Notes under the pieces: model-generated | The model's database searches: none | What the model saw: the letters and a program-made list of their open reading frames with translations, nothing else | Told to the model about the DNA's origin: nothing | Assembly: GCA_051006995.1 (NCBI GenBank) | Contig: JBPCSQ010000003.1 | Coordinates: 1 to 64,000 of the forward strand | Direction: 5' to 3' | Length of the DNA stretch: 64,000 nt | DNA from: JAIQGF01 sp051006995 | Lineage (GTDB): Bacteria; Acidobacteriota; Terriglobia; Terriglobales; Acidobacteriaceae | Shown: in pieces, positions 38,378-46,741 of the stretch | Numbering within the stretch: the stretch's first letter is position 1 | Layout of the letters: each line of letters begins with the position of its first letter | Made by a program: the position numbers and the translations under genes

Positions 38378-39102
38378 GCGTGGCGCAGGGCGAACTGCAC
38401 GGCAAGGTAGCGGTGGTGACTGGCGGTTCGGGCGCGATTGGAACCGCCATCTGTTCGGCGCTGGCCGCCGCCGGGGCAACTGCCGTGTCTTTCGATGTCA
38501 CTGCGCCCCCGCACGGCGCCGCCTGGATCGCGTGTGACGTTCGCAGCGATGAATCCGTGTCTCACGCAGTCCAATCGGCGCAGGAACAATATGGACGGCT
38601 GGACATTGCCGTTCACGCGGCCGGCGTTTCGCGCGACGCCGTCGTGTGGAAGCTGTCGGTTGACGACTGGGACCTGGTCCACCAGGTCAACCTGCGCGGC
38701 GCGTTCCTTCTGTTGCGGCACTGCCTTCCCCTCCTGCGCAAGCAGAACGCAGGCCGCGTCGTGCTCATCGGCTCGATCAACGGCTCGCGGGGCAAGTTCG
38801 GCACCGCCGCCTACTCTTCCAGCAAGGCGGGATTGCTCGGGCTGGCCAAGAGCGTCGCCCGCGAAACCGGACGCTTCGGTGTGATGGTCAACGTGATCGA
38901 ACCGGGCTGGGTACGTACTCCCATGACCGAATCCGTGCCACAGCAGGTACGCGATGCCGCCCTGGCGGAAAGCCTGGTCGGCAGCTTGCTGGATCCCTCG
39001 GATGTTGCCGCCGCAACCGTTTTCCTCTGCGGCAATGGCGCGAAGCGGATCACCGGGCAGGTGCTCCGTGTGGATGGCGGGCAGTTTCTCGGCCCGATCT
39101 GA
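38374..39102 (+). CDS. Short-chain dehydrogenase/reductase of the benzoyl-CoA operon
   Basis: A 242-residue classical SDR: cofactor motif VVTGGSGAIGTAI (about residues 12-24), AVHAAGVSRD, catalytic Ser in LIGSINGSRG and YSSSKAG (Tyr-x3-Lys). Its place at the end of the benzoyl-CoA operon suggests it oxidises 3-hydroxypimelyl-CoA to 3-oxopimelyl-CoA, the next step after Oah, or acts as a BadH-like ring-hydroxyl dehydrogenase; both are inferences. The start is a GTG at 38374 overlapping the dch stop. Similarity alone would also allow a FabG-type reductase. Confidence 0.85.
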   Translation: MSVAQGELHGKVAVVTGGSGAIGTAICSALAAAGATAVSFDVTAPPHGAAWIACDVRSDESVSHAVQSAQEQYGRLDIAVHAAGVSRDAVVWKLSVDDWDLVHQVNLRGAFLLLRHCLPLLRKQNAGRVVLIGSINGSRGKFGTAAYSSSKAGLLGLAKSVARETGRFGVMVNVIEPGWVRTPMTESVPQQVRDAALAESLVGSLLDPSDVAAATVFLCGNGAKRITGQVLRVDGGQFLGPI

Positions 39103-39113
39103 CGCACCGCACG

Positions 39114-40457
39114 CTACTTGCCGATGCAGAAGGTGCTGAAGATGAGGCTCAGGATGTCATCCGTGGTCGTGGCCCCCGTGATCTCGTCGAGCGGGCGAAG
39201 CGCGTTGTAGAGATCGAGCAGTAGCATTTCGTGGGGTACTTTATTCTCCACCGCGCGGCCCGCATCGGCCAGTGACGCCAGTGAACCCTCAACCAGCTTT
39301 TGCTGGCGCAGGTTAGTCAGAAAGGCGGTCTCCTGCTGCGGCGCTGCGGCCACGCTTGCGACAATGTTTTTCCGCAGCGCATCGATTCCTTCCCCGGTCA
39401 CAGCTGAAGTGGAAAGCGTGCCATTGGGCGTTGGCCGTGGGCCTTTGGCCAAGTCAATTTTGTTTCCGACAACAATCGAATTGCGCGAGGAAACCTGCTC
39501 GATCAACTCTTCGTCCTCCCGACTGAGCGGCTGAGAGGCATCGGTCACCACCAGCACCAGGTCGGCATCCGCCACCGCTTCCAGCGACTTGCGAATGCCG
39601 ATGGACTCAGCCTCGTCCAGCGCCTGGCGAATACCCGCGGTGTCCACCAGGTGTACGGGAATGCCGCCCAGCGCGACCGTTTCAGTGACCAGGTCGCGCG
39701 TGGTCCCGGGTGCGGCGGTCACGATGGCGCGCTCGCGTTCCACCAGTCGATTGAATAGCGAAGACTTCCCTACGTTAGGCCGCCCGACAATCGCCAGCGT
39801 CAGCCCTTCATGCACCAGCTTGCCGTAAGCAAAGGACCGGCAGAGTTCGCGCAGGGGCGCGGCCACGCGCTCGACGCGTCCCAGGATCTGCGCTCCGGGG
39901 AGAACTGCCACGTCGTCTTCGGCGAAGTCCACGCCGGCCTCCAGCGTGGCGATCAGCTCTACCAATGTTTGCTTGATCGGCGCCAGCTTGTGCGACAGTG
40001 CGCCGCCGAGCTGCTGGGCGGCGACGCGCGCCTGGTACAGCGTTTGCGAATCAATCAGGTCGCGCACCGCTTCCGCCTGCGTGAGGTCGAGCCGCCCATT
40101 GAGAAAAGCGCGCAGTGTGAATTCCCCCGGCTCGGCCAGCCGCGCGCCGCGAGCCAGCGCGAGTTCCACGATGTGCCGCAGCACGACGGGCGAGCCGTGG
40201 GCTGAGATTTCCACGATGTCGTCGGTCGTGTAGGAGTGCGGCTTGGCAAAAAAGGTAGCGACGATCTCGTCAATGCGCTCGCCGGTCTCGGGTTCGATGA
40301 GTTCCCCGAACACGGCGCGATTCGCCTCCAGTTCGTGCTTGAGGCGGAGCATGGGCGCGGTGATCGAGCGCGACTCCGGTCCGGCGAGACGCACAATCCC
40401 CAGGCCGCCGCGCCCCGGCGGCGTGGAGATGGCGACGATGGTGTCGTCCAGGTGCAA
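39114..40457 (-). CDS. mnmE: tRNA uridine-5-carboxymethylaminomethyl GTPase
   Basis: A 447-residue GTPase that, with MnmG, modifies the wobble uridine of several tRNAs. The N-terminal folate-binding domain begins DDTIVAISTPPGRGGLGIVR. The central G domain has VGRPNVGKSSLFNRL (P-loop, about residues 222-236), DTAGIR and NKIDLA. The C-terminal CIGK motif, required for catalysis, is intact at the very end. It is convergent with the benzoyl-CoA operon, 12 bp from its stop. The start region overlaps the first unit of a heptamer-repeat tract (40454-40495), so the tract probably lies in the 5' untranslated region. Confidence 0.97.
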   Translation of the reverse strand: MHLDDTIVAISTPPGRGGLGIVRLAGPESRSITAPMLRLKHELEANRAVFGELIEPETGERIDEIVATFFAKPHSYTTDDIVEISAHGSPVVLRHIVELALARGARLAEPGEFTLRAFLNGRLDLTQAEAVRDLIDSQTLYQARVAAQQLGGALSHKLAPIKQTLVELIATLEAGVDFAEDDVAVLPGAQILGRVERVAAPLRELCRSFAYGKLVHEGLTLAIVGRPNVGKSSLFNRLVERERAIVTAAPGTTRDLVTETVALGGIPVHLVDTAGIRQALDEAESIGIRKSLEAVADADLVLVVTDASQPLSREDEELIEQVSSRNSIVVGNKIDLAKGPRPTPNGTLSTSAVTGEGIDALRKNIVASVAAAPQQETAFLTNLRQQKLVEGSLASLADAGRAVENKVPHEMLLLDLYNALRPLDEITGATTTDDILSLIFSTFCIGK

Positions 40458-40495
40458 GTTTCCAGTTTCCGGTTTCTGGTTCCCAGTTGCAAGCG
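40454..40495. repeat. Heptamer (STRR-like) tract upstream of mnmE
   Basis: Six seven-base words in a row: GCAAGTT TCCAGTT TCCGGTT TCTGGTT CCCAGTT GCAAGCG. This is the clearest example of the heptamer pattern in the window. Confidence 0.8.
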
Positions 40496-40532
40496 AGTAC
40501 CGCGTACCGGGAAATCTTGCAGAGCAACAAAG

Positions 40533-40558
40533 CGGCCCCGGCGAGTGGACCGGGGCCG
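40533..40558 (-). terminator. Rho-independent terminator of the repeat-protein gene
   Basis: A 9-bp GC stem (CGGCCCCGG/CCGGGGCCG) with an 8-base loop, followed on the minus strand by CTTTGTTGCT. It lies 28 bp past the stop at 40586. Confidence 0.65.
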
Positions 40559-40585
40559 TCGGATTGAAGCAAATGGGGATGCTCC

Positions 40586-41443
40586 CTAGTATCCGCCGCC
40601 GTTGTAGCCGCGTTCGTAACCGGCCATGTAGCCTTGGCGGTAAATGCGTTTGTACTGTTCCTTGTCGCCCCAGGAGGCGACATAGCCATCATCGCCGTGG
40701 TTGTAGCTGCCATTTTTCATGGCGTGATAGTCCTTGTGCTTGTCGCGATCCTTCATGCCATCCTTCACGCCATCGCGATAACCGTTCTGGAAGGCGACAT
40801 TGTTGACCGGAGGCGCCATGGCCGCCACCGGGGCAGTGGTTGCCGGCTGCCCATAGCCGGGAACTGCGGCAGCGCTGCCGCCGCTGAACGCCTGCTGATA
40901 GCCGGCAGCGTAGCCTTGGCGGTACATCGCCTTGTACTGGTCTTTGTCGCCGAGGGAGCTATTATAACCCGAATCGGCATCCTCGTAGCGGTCCGTGTTG
41001 GTGGCGCGGAAGCTGTGGCCCGATTGCAGGTCGCGCGTGCCATCGTTGATTCCGTCCTGGAATCCGTTCTGGTAGGCGGCGCCGGTGTTCACGGCTGGAG
41101 CTTGCGGGGCGGCTGCTACCGTGCCGTTGTAACCCTGCTGGTATCCCGCCAGGTAACCCTGGCGATACGCGGCCTTGTACTGGTCCTTGTCGCCCATGAC
41201 GTCGGTGTAACCGTTGTCCCCGTGCTTGAACTTGGCGGTGTCGTTAGCGCGAAAGCTCTGGTTGGCCTGGTGATCGAACTGACCATCACTGACGCCATCC
41301 TGAAATCCGATTTGATAACCCTGGCTGTTTACGCCGGCTTGTGCGGCGATCCCCTGGTCCTGATACACCGGAGTCTGGGCGACACCGAACACGCTCAGGC
41401 CGAGAAACAGGGCGCTGGATATGGCAACTTTGCGCAGAGACAT
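40586..41443 (-). CDS. Secreted protein with three YQxGFxDG repeats
   Basis: A 285-residue exported protein of unknown function. The start ATG at 41443 has a strong AGGGGAGG five bases upstream and is followed by a signal peptide (about residues 1-22, ending GVAQ). The mature part holds three copies of a unit of about 65 residues: each opens with YQxGFxDGxxDG (or FQNGYRDG), has a charged middle with (H/D)GD/DADxGY, and closes with GDKxQYKxxYRQGYxAGY. Linkers between copies are Ala/Pro-rich. Similar Gly/Tyr/Gln repeat proteins are common in Acidobacteria but have no assigned role. A terminator follows directly. The gene stands alone between mnmE and the cNMP-binding gene. Confidence 0.75.
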   Translation of the reverse strand: MSLRKVAISSALFLGLSVFGVAQTPVYQDQGIAAQAGVNSQGYQIGFQDGVSDGQFDHQANQSFRANDTAKFKHGDNGYTDVMGDKDQYKAAYRQGYLAGYQQGYNGTVAAAPQAPAVNTGAAYQNGFQDGINDGTRDLQSGHSFRATNTDRYEDADSGYNSSLGDKDQYKAMYRQGYAAGYQQAFSGGSAAAVPGYGQPATTAPVAAMAPPVNNVAFQNGYRDGVKDGMKDRDKHKDYHAMKNGSYNHGDDGYVASWGDKEQYKRIYRQGYMAGYERGYNGGGY

Positions 41444-41606
41444 AAAACCTCCCCTAAAAACCCATGCAATCGAGCGGCTAATAATTGGAAGATTGGGACA
41501 AGCGGTATGTTGTCCGTAAACCGGTGCTGCTACGGGCGGGGAGAATCGCAGTTGCAAGTTGCGCGTGCCGAGTTCCGGCTGCTCGGCCAGGCGCCCGCGC
41601 CGGAGC

Positions 41607-42038
41607 CTACTTCGCTGCCGGGCCCGCTGGTTTGGCCTTTGCAGCAGAGCCGGCAAGGGCAGCAACTTGGGAAAGGTCGGTGGAGCGGATAAGGGCCGCC
41701 TCCAGGTCGCGGATGCGGCGCGACATCTTGCGAATGATGTTGAGGGCGAACGACGCGTCTTCATGGATGCGGCTCAAAAACGCGCGCCCATCCACGCTCA
41801 ATACCACCGTCTCTCCCACCGCACGCGCGGTAAACGGGCGGAGTTCCAGCTCCAGCAGCGCGGCTTCACCAAACGAGTCGCCGGTTCCAACCACGCCCAG
41901 GCAGAACTCGTTTTCGTTGTCGCGCCGGATCAGTTCGACGGCGCCGAACTGCACGATGTACATGCAACTGCCGAGTTCACCCTGGTGGCAGACCATCTCG
42001 CCGTCGCGATACTGTTTTCCGAGAAGAGCGGCTTTCAT
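41607..42038 (-). CDS. Cyclic-nucleotide-binding domain protein without HTH
   Basis: A 143-residue single-domain protein. The cNMP-binding beta-roll includes GEMVCHQGELGSCMYIVQFGAVELI and the phosphate-binding cassette GDSFGEAALLELELRPFTARAV, in which the FGE and R-x-A residues that contact cAMP/cGMP are present. After the C-helix (SRRIRDLEAALIRS) it ends in an Ala/Lys/Pro tail with no DNA-binding domain, so it is not a Crp-type regulator but a sensor subunit. The ATG at 42038 has AGGAG upstream and lies 9 bases after the flavoprotein gene stop, so the two are probably co-transcribed and may act together. Confidence 0.82.
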   Translation of the reverse strand: MKAALLGKQYRDGEMVCHQGELGSCMYIVQFGAVELIRRDNENEFCLGVVGTGDSFGEAALLELELRPFTARAVGETVVLSVDGRAFLSRIHEDASFALNIIRKMSRRIRDLEAALIRSTDLSQVAALAGSAAKAKPAGPAAK

Positions 42039-42046
42039 GCAAGCTC

Positions 42047-43390
42047 CTAGCGAGTCGCCTCGCCGTGACGCAGCGACTCGTACAAATTCCAGGAAAGTTT
42101 CGCCAGGAACGACGGGTGCAGAGTCCGCAGCAGCACCGCCTTGTATGGCGCACTGCCGGTGAAAGTGTCCCAAAGCACCTGGCTCATGCGCTGGGATTTT
42201 CCATCAAGCTGCTCGTGGGCAACCATGCGCCACAGCGCACGGCGGGCATAGGTGCGGCTCTGGATTTGACGGGTGACGGCGAACACCAGCTTGCCGAGCA
42301 GGTTGTCGCGCTCGATCTTGCGGCACACCGGATCGTAATGGCGCCGGAAATCCCTGGCTGCGATGCCGTGGAACACGCACGTGCGCGCCGCCGCTTTGGC
42401 GGTGCGGTAGGCGGCGCCGATGCCGTCCTTGTAAAGGCGCGTCGTGCCGCAATCCCCAACGAAAACAATCCGGTCGCCAAACTCGCGGAAGGCGCTGCCC
42501 ACGCTGATTTTCGGCGAGCAATGGCAGAAGTCCGGCGGCGGTTGCCAGTTGGCCGGCAGGCACTCCTTCACCGCGCGCGTTTGCAGAAACTCGCGCACCA
42601 GATCCTTGTCAATGTCCTTGCCTAGCAGGCACAGGGTCACGTAATCGCCCTTGGGAACGAGGGCGGCGAATTCCAGGCGCGGGATATTGAGCAAAAATAC
42701 GTGCATCGAAGTGCCGAGCTCGCGAGTGATCATCTCCCGGCCGAAACAGAACTCGCAGATGTAAGTCTTCGTGGCCGGAGGCGCCTTGTACGGGATGCCC
42801 GCGGCCTCGAACAGCTTCAACACCGAGCTGTTCACGCCGGCGGCGACGCACGCCACGTCGTAAGTTTGCTCGTTCCCCGTTTGCGGCTTGATCCGGGGGC
42901 GGCGTTCCTCATCCCAGGAGAATGAGTCCACGCGCTCGCGTATATGGCGCGCCCCTTTTTTCACCGCCAGGTCGAGCAGGTATCCGTCGAGCCCTCCGCC
43001 CTCGATGCGCAGCCCGCCGCGCGGGCCGCCGCCGCGATGCACCGAGGCAATGCGGTGCTCGCTTTGCGGGGTGCGGATGCGCACGTTGCCGACGTCCATG
43101 TGCAGGAAGTAGGAATCAATGCTGCGCTGGACCGTGTCGCTGAGCTGAATGCCCTCGGTGGCGAGGTTCTGCACCAGCGATTCCGACACAATACCTCCGC
43201 ACATGTTGCAGCCGCCTGGGCCCTGGGTGCGGAAGTCGCGCGGCTCGTAGATGTCAACCTGTAGTTCCAGGCCCATGGTGCGGGCCATGTCGAGCAGGAA
43301 GTAACTGAAGAACGAACCGGCGGGGCCGCCGCCGATCACGGCGACACGGGAGCCTGGTGCGAGTTTCAGGGCGTCTCCGTTGGCGTGCAT
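42047..43390 (-). CDS. FAD-dependent oxidoreductase, geranylgeranyl-reductase-like
   Basis: A 447-residue flavoprotein. The N-terminal dinucleotide fold SRVAVIGGGPAGSFFSYFLL (about residues 12-31), GGLRIEGGGLDGYLLDLAV and the second FAD motif RIVFVGDCGTTRLYKDGIGAAY resemble the geranylgeranyl reductase/lycopene-cyclase-like family. An early CNMCGG motif and an FCHCSP motif are unusual cysteine pairs that might bind metal or be redox active. Two hydrophobic stretches near the C-terminus suggest membrane association. The ATG at 43390 has GGGAGG seven bases upstream. The substrate is unknown. A Crp-type palindrome lies about 97 bp upstream, and a cNMP-binding gene follows. Confidence 0.78.
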   Translation of the reverse strand: MHANGDALKLAPGSRVAVIGGGPAGSFFSYFLLDMARTMGLELQVDIYEPRDFRTQGPGGCNMCGGIVSESLVQNLATEGIQLSDTVQRSIDSYFLHMDVGNVRIRTPQSEHRIASVHRGGGPRGGLRIEGGGLDGYLLDLAVKKGARHIRERVDSFSWDEERRPRIKPQTGNEQTYDVACVAAGVNSSVLKLFEAAGIPYKAPPATKTYICEFCFGREMITRELGTSMHVFLLNIPRLEFAALVPKGDYVTLCLLGKDIDKDLVREFLQTRAVKECLPANWQPPPDFCHCSPKISVGSAFREFGDRIVFVGDCGTTRLYKDGIGAAYRTAKAAARTCVFHGIAARDFRRHYDPVCRKIERDNLLGKLVFAVTRQIQSRTYARRALWRMVAHEQLDGKSQRMSQVLWDTFTGSAPYKAVLLRTLHPSFLAKLSWNLYESLRHGEATR

Positions 43391-43479
43391 TAGCACCTCC
43401 CGGGACGCGAACACGGCGACTTCTCGCCGCGGGTCGGCTCTGGGTTCCGGCAGAGATACACCCGGGTTCGCGGTCTTGA

Positions 43480-43495
43480 TGTGACATGGGTCACC
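43480..43495. promoter_or_regulatory. Candidate Crp-type operator in divergent region
   Basis: TGTGA-CATGGG-TCACC matches TGTGA-N6-TCACA at nine of ten positions. It lies between the divergent flavoprotein (minus, start 43390) and NAD(P)-binding (plus, start 43563) genes. Confidence 0.5.
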
Positions 43496-43562
43496 ACATT
43501 CGGTGATTCTGCCGGACTGGGCGCGCGCCGGCTTGTGCTTTGATAGGCAAGGAGAGGGAGGA

Positions 43563-45032
43563 ATGCGCGTCCTCATTGCCGATGAGGGAGGTTACATCGG
43601 CCGCAAGCTGGCGGTGCGGCTCGCCGAACGCGGCGACGAGGTGACCTGCCTTGTGCCGCATCTGCACGATTCCCCGGCTTCTTGCCCGCATGTGCGCTTT
43701 CTTCCCTGGCAGGTGCTGACATCAAGTTCTTGGCATGCCGCACGGGCTGAAGCCGGCTACTACATTGCCTCGCCCAACGGGGTACCGGCCGAGAGCGAAT
43801 GCGACTCGGTGCGGCAGTTCGCCCACGCCGCCCGCGATGTCGGGGTGCGGCGCCTGGTTGGGGTCACGCCATGGACCGCACAGGAAACGAATGACCCCTG
43901 TCATGCGCTACTCACGAATGCAGGTGTGCCCGCGAGCGAGGTTCGCGTCAGCGCGGTCATTGGGCACGGCAGCCCGGCGTTCGAGATGATCCGAGCCGTC
44001 GTGGAGCGAGCACCGGTGATCCTGTGTCCGCCGTGGACTATGGCGCCTCTCCAGCCCGTAGCGATTGCCGACCTGGTCACGTTTCTGGCGGAAGCCACTG
44101 TGCAACCGGGTGAGCTGCGCTTGTTGGCCGGCAGCTCCGTGGAAACATTTTCGACGATGATGGCGGAATACGCGCGCGCGCGGCGGCTGCCGCGATGGAT
44201 GCTGCCGGTTCGCATTCCGCACGCATTGTGGCTGCGCCTTGCCGAGGCGGCCTCCGGATTATCGCGGCGGCAACTGGAAGCAATTGTCGCAACCGCCGGT
44301 ACCGCAACCGGGCGCGCCGGCGGCCACATTGAGACTCTCCCGACTCCAGTGGACGCGGCCATTCGTCAGGCGCTGGAGGTTGCCCAATTGCCGCAGATCG
44401 GGGCTCGGCTGGTGCCGGAGGCGCAACGCACACGCCATGTCATCGTGCGCCGGCATGGATTCATCGTAGGCCAGTGGCAAACGGTCATTGCGGCGCCGGC
44501 ACGAGACACGTTTGCTGTCATCGAGGCCATGGGCGGGGAGCGTGGCTGGCTCTTCGCCGACGAGTTGTGGCAGCTACGCGGCGCCTTGGACCGCGCCATG
44601 GGAGGTCCGGGGTTGTCGCGCACACGCCGTGATCCGGCGTTTGTGGAAACCGGCGACAGAGTAGATTTCTGGCTCGTGGAAGCCATCGAGCGCGGGAAGC
44701 TGCTGCGCTATCGCGCCGGGATGAAGATGCCTGGCGAAGCATGGCTGCAGTTTGAATGTGACGACTACCACGGCGCGACCCTGCTGCGGCAGACGATATA
44801 TTTCCAGCCGCACGGCCTCGGCGGCGAGCTCTATTGGACGGCCATGTACCCGTTTCACCTGCTGCTTTTTGAGGGCATGCACCAGGCAATTGCGGCAGAG
44901 GCAAGAAGAAGGTCGCGGGCGCAAGAAGATCGGCTGCTTGACGCTCGTCTTTCAGAGTTTCCCACGGGCCAATTCGCCCAGCCGCCTCGGCCACAGGTAA
45001 TTCAGGACAGAATCGGCGAACTCACCCGATGA
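43563..45032 (+). CDS. NAD(P)-binding SDR-like protein with DUF2867 domain
   Basis: A 489-residue two-domain protein. Residues 1-290 form an atypical SDR/NmrA-like Rossmann domain (MRVLIADEGGYIGRKLAVRLAERGDEV), whose glycine motif is degenerate (ADEGGYIG). Residues about 330-480 are DUF2867 (RHGFIVGQWQTVIAAPARDT, then RYRAGMKMPGEAWLQFE and YPFHLLLFEGMH), which has a polyketide-cyclase/START-like fold. This fusion is common in many bacteria but uncharacterised; a role in membrane or lipid redox chemistry is a guess. The ATG at 43563 follows GAGAGGGAGG. It is convergent with tdk. Confidence 0.8.
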   Translation: MRVLIADEGGYIGRKLAVRLAERGDEVTCLVPHLHDSPASCPHVRFLPWQVLTSSSWHAARAEAGYYIASPNGVPAESECDSVRQFAHAARDVGVRRLVGVTPWTAQETNDPCHALLTNAGVPASEVRVSAVIGHGSPAFEMIRAVVERAPVILCPPWTMAPLQPVAIADLVTFLAEATVQPGELRLLAGSSVETFSTMMAEYARARRLPRWMLPVRIPHALWLRLAEAASGLSRRQLEAIVATAGTATGRAGGHIETLPTPVDAAIRQALEVAQLPQIGARLVPEAQRTRHVIVRRHGFIVGQWQTVIAAPARDTFAVIEAMGGERGWLFADELWQLRGALDRAMGGPGLSRTRRDPAFVETGDRVDFWLVEAIERGKLLRYRAGMKMPGEAWLQFECDDYHGATLLRQTIYFQPHGLGGELYWTAMYPFHLLLFEGMHQAIAAEARRRSRAQEDRLLDARLSEFPTGQFAQPPRPQVIQDRIGELTR

Positions 45033-45044
45033 ACTGGAGAGGAA

Positions 45045-45641
45045 TTAGACTTTAGCGGCGGAACGCTGGGTTTCGAGTTTGGCCAGATTGGGCTCGAAGC
45101 AGCGCCGGCAGCGCGCTTCGTAGGTTCCCGCCGCGCCCACCACGATCAGATCTTCACTCGCCACCAGGCGCTGCGTGTGCTTGGCGGGATTGCCGCACTG
45201 CATGCAGATGGCCAGCGTCTTGGTGATCTCGTCGGCGATGGCGAGCAGCTCCGGCATGGGGTGGAACGGACGGCCCAGATAGTCGGTGTCGAGCCCCGCA
45301 ATCAGGATGCGCTTGCCAAGGTCGGCAAGCCGTACCACCACATCCACGATCTCCGGCCCGAGGAATTGCGCTTCGTCAATGCCGATGACCTCCGTGCGGC
45401 GGTCGAGGCGCGATTCGAACTCGGCGGCATTCTTCACGTTATCGGAGGCTATCTTGAGTTCGCTGTGGGACACGATGTGGTTCTCGGAGTAGCGATCGTC
45501 GAGGGCCGGCTTGAAAATCTGTACCCGCTGGCGCGCGATTTCCGCGCGGCGCAGCCGCCGAATGAGCTCCTCACTTTTGCCGCTGAACATGGGCCCGCAA
45601 ATGACTTCGATCCAGCCGAGACTGCCTTTGGCAAAATTCAT
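45045..45641 (-). CDS. tdk: Thymidine kinase
   Basis: A 198-residue type II thymidine kinase for pyrimidine salvage. P-loop GPMFSGKSEELIRRLRR, catalytic DEAQF (VIGIDEAQFLGPE), lasso region GLDTDYLGRPF and two zinc-binding CxxC pairs (CMQCGNPA and CRRCFEP) are all intact. The ATG at 45641 overlaps the stop of the preceding deoxyribosyltransferase-like gene (ATGA), so the two are translated together. A frame open further upstream belongs to that gene's antisense frame. Heptamer repeats (45650-45677) lie just before the start. Confidence 0.96.
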   Translation of the reverse strand: MNFAKGSLGWIEVICGPMFSGKSEELIRRLRRAEIARQRVQIFKPALDDRYSENHIVSHSELKIASDNVKNAAEFESRLDRRTEVIGIDEAQFLGPEIVDVVVRLADLGKRILIAGLDTDYLGRPFHPMPELLAIADEITKTLAICMQCGNPAKHTQRLVASEDLIVVGAAGTYEARCRRCFEPNLAKLETQRSAAKV

Positions 45642-46162
45642 AACACCGTGTCCAGTGGCCGGTGGTCGGTGGCCAGAGAGGATTGAGGTACAGCGCCGAA
45701 CTGGGCCCTTAAGTGGGATCGCAGATCGTCGAAATTCTCGAATACCGCGGTCGCACACCCCAATATCCAGCCGCTGATGTCGCCTACCGGCATGCCGGCG
45801 ACCAGATACACCGGAATCCCGGCGCGATGGGCAAAGGTCAGCTCGCCCTGTGTGCCGGCGCCGCGGGCGGCGGCCGCGTCCCAATAACACACCAGGTAGT
45901 CGCTGCGCCCGATGTAATTCAGGTCCCAGGCGATGATCTTGCGGATGGTCTCCTGAAACCGCGGCAGGTCGGCAACCTTCCAGGACCGAAAATCGCGCAC
46001 CTCCTCATCGCTGAGGTTTTTCTGTTCGTCAGCGGCGGGATCGTACACCTGGTGGCCGAGGTCGCGTAAAAACGGGGTGATCTCGGCGCGCCAGCTCTTG
46101 CCGAAGTCGGGCGAGTATTCGATGGAACCGGAAAGGTAGGCGAGCATCGCGGGAACGCCCAT
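45638..46162 (-). CDS. Nucleoside 2-deoxyribosyltransferase-like protein
   Basis: A 174-residue protein with a Rossmann-like fold related to nucleoside 2-deoxyribosyltransferases and DUF4406: it opens MLAYLSGSIEYSPDFGKSWR, has VCYWDAAAARGAGTQGELTFAHRAGIPVY in two parts and a conserved DLNYIGRSDYLV. The acid-rich active-site region (WDAAAARGAGTQGE) fits the NDT catalytic Glu. Coupling to tdk by a four-base overlap supports a role in (deoxy)nucleoside salvage. The start is the ATG at 46162 or 46147. The C-terminal SSLATDHRPLDTVL is encoded by a heptamer-repeat tract and is probably not functional. Confidence 0.72.
   Translation of the reverse strand: MGVPAMLAYLSGSIEYSPDFGKSWRAEITPFLRDLGHQVYDPAADEQKNLSDEEVRDFRSWKVADLPRFQETIRKIIAWDLNYIGRSDYLVCYWDAAAARGAGTQGELTFAHRAGIPVYLVAGMPVGDISGWILGCATAVFENFDDLRSHLRAQFGAVPQSSLATDHRPLDTVL
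45650..45677. repeat. Heptamer repeats at the ndt-like/tdk junction
   Basis: GTCCAGT GGCCGGT GGTCGGT GGCCAGA: four seven-base words that encode the last residues of the upstream protein. Confidence 0.6.
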
Positions 46163-46217
46163 TGTGTGTCTTGCGCCGGCAATCGTCAATTGTGAACCTC
46201 GGTGGAAAACAAGGGCT

Positions 46218-46658
46218 TTACTGCCGCTTGATGGAGTACCCGCCCACACGCCAGGCGCCGTCCTTTTCCAGCGCCAACGCGATCATCTCCGTCGCCGAGC
46301 CGTTCTGGAACTTGGTGTTGTATTCAATGAGTACGTATTGGCCGTCGGGCGCGTGCGCCCATTTGGTCTGATAGCCGACGGCGGTGGCGTTCCGGGCTCC
46401 CGCCTTGCCCATCGGTGCTCGCAGCCCGACGATGGATTTGTTCCACTCCTCGCGCTTGACCTGCGCCTTGAAGATTTGCGACGAGGCGTCCCAGGCCTGG
46501 TTGTACTTGCCGAAGTCGAGCAGGCTCAACCATCCGGCTGCGGCCTTCGACGCCGCCGTGATGGCCTCTTGCTGCTTCTTTTCCGTGGCGGCGGGAACCG
46601 GCTTCGTTTGGGCGAACGCGGTGGTAAGCAAGAGGAGAATCGCGAAATACGGTTTCAT
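46218..46658 (-). CDS. Secreted DUF4019 family protein
   Basis: A 146-residue exported protein: a signal peptide at residues 1-16 (MKPYFAILLLLTTAFA) and a DUF4019 domain with AAAGWLSLLDFGKYNQAWD and the end of the type VLIEYNTKFQNGSATEMIAL, then AWRVGGYSIKRQ. Function is unknown; the fold is probably NTF2-like. The start ATG at 46658 places the signal peptide at the N-terminus. It is divergent from xseA across 83 bp. Confidence 0.8.
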   Translation of the reverse strand: MKPYFAILLLLTTAFAQTKPVPAATEKKQQEAITAASKAAAGWLSLLDFGKYNQAWDASSQIFKAQVKREEWNKSIVGLRAPMGKAGARNATAVGYQTKWAHAPDGQYVLIEYNTKFQNGSATEMIALALEKDGAWRVGGYSIKRQ

Positions 46659-46741
46659 GGTGGTTTTGCCCATTGTCGCATGGGCTGACCTCGCCGGGCG
46701 CCCAGAGCCTAAGCCTTGGGCCTTGATTTACACTGCCCTCG

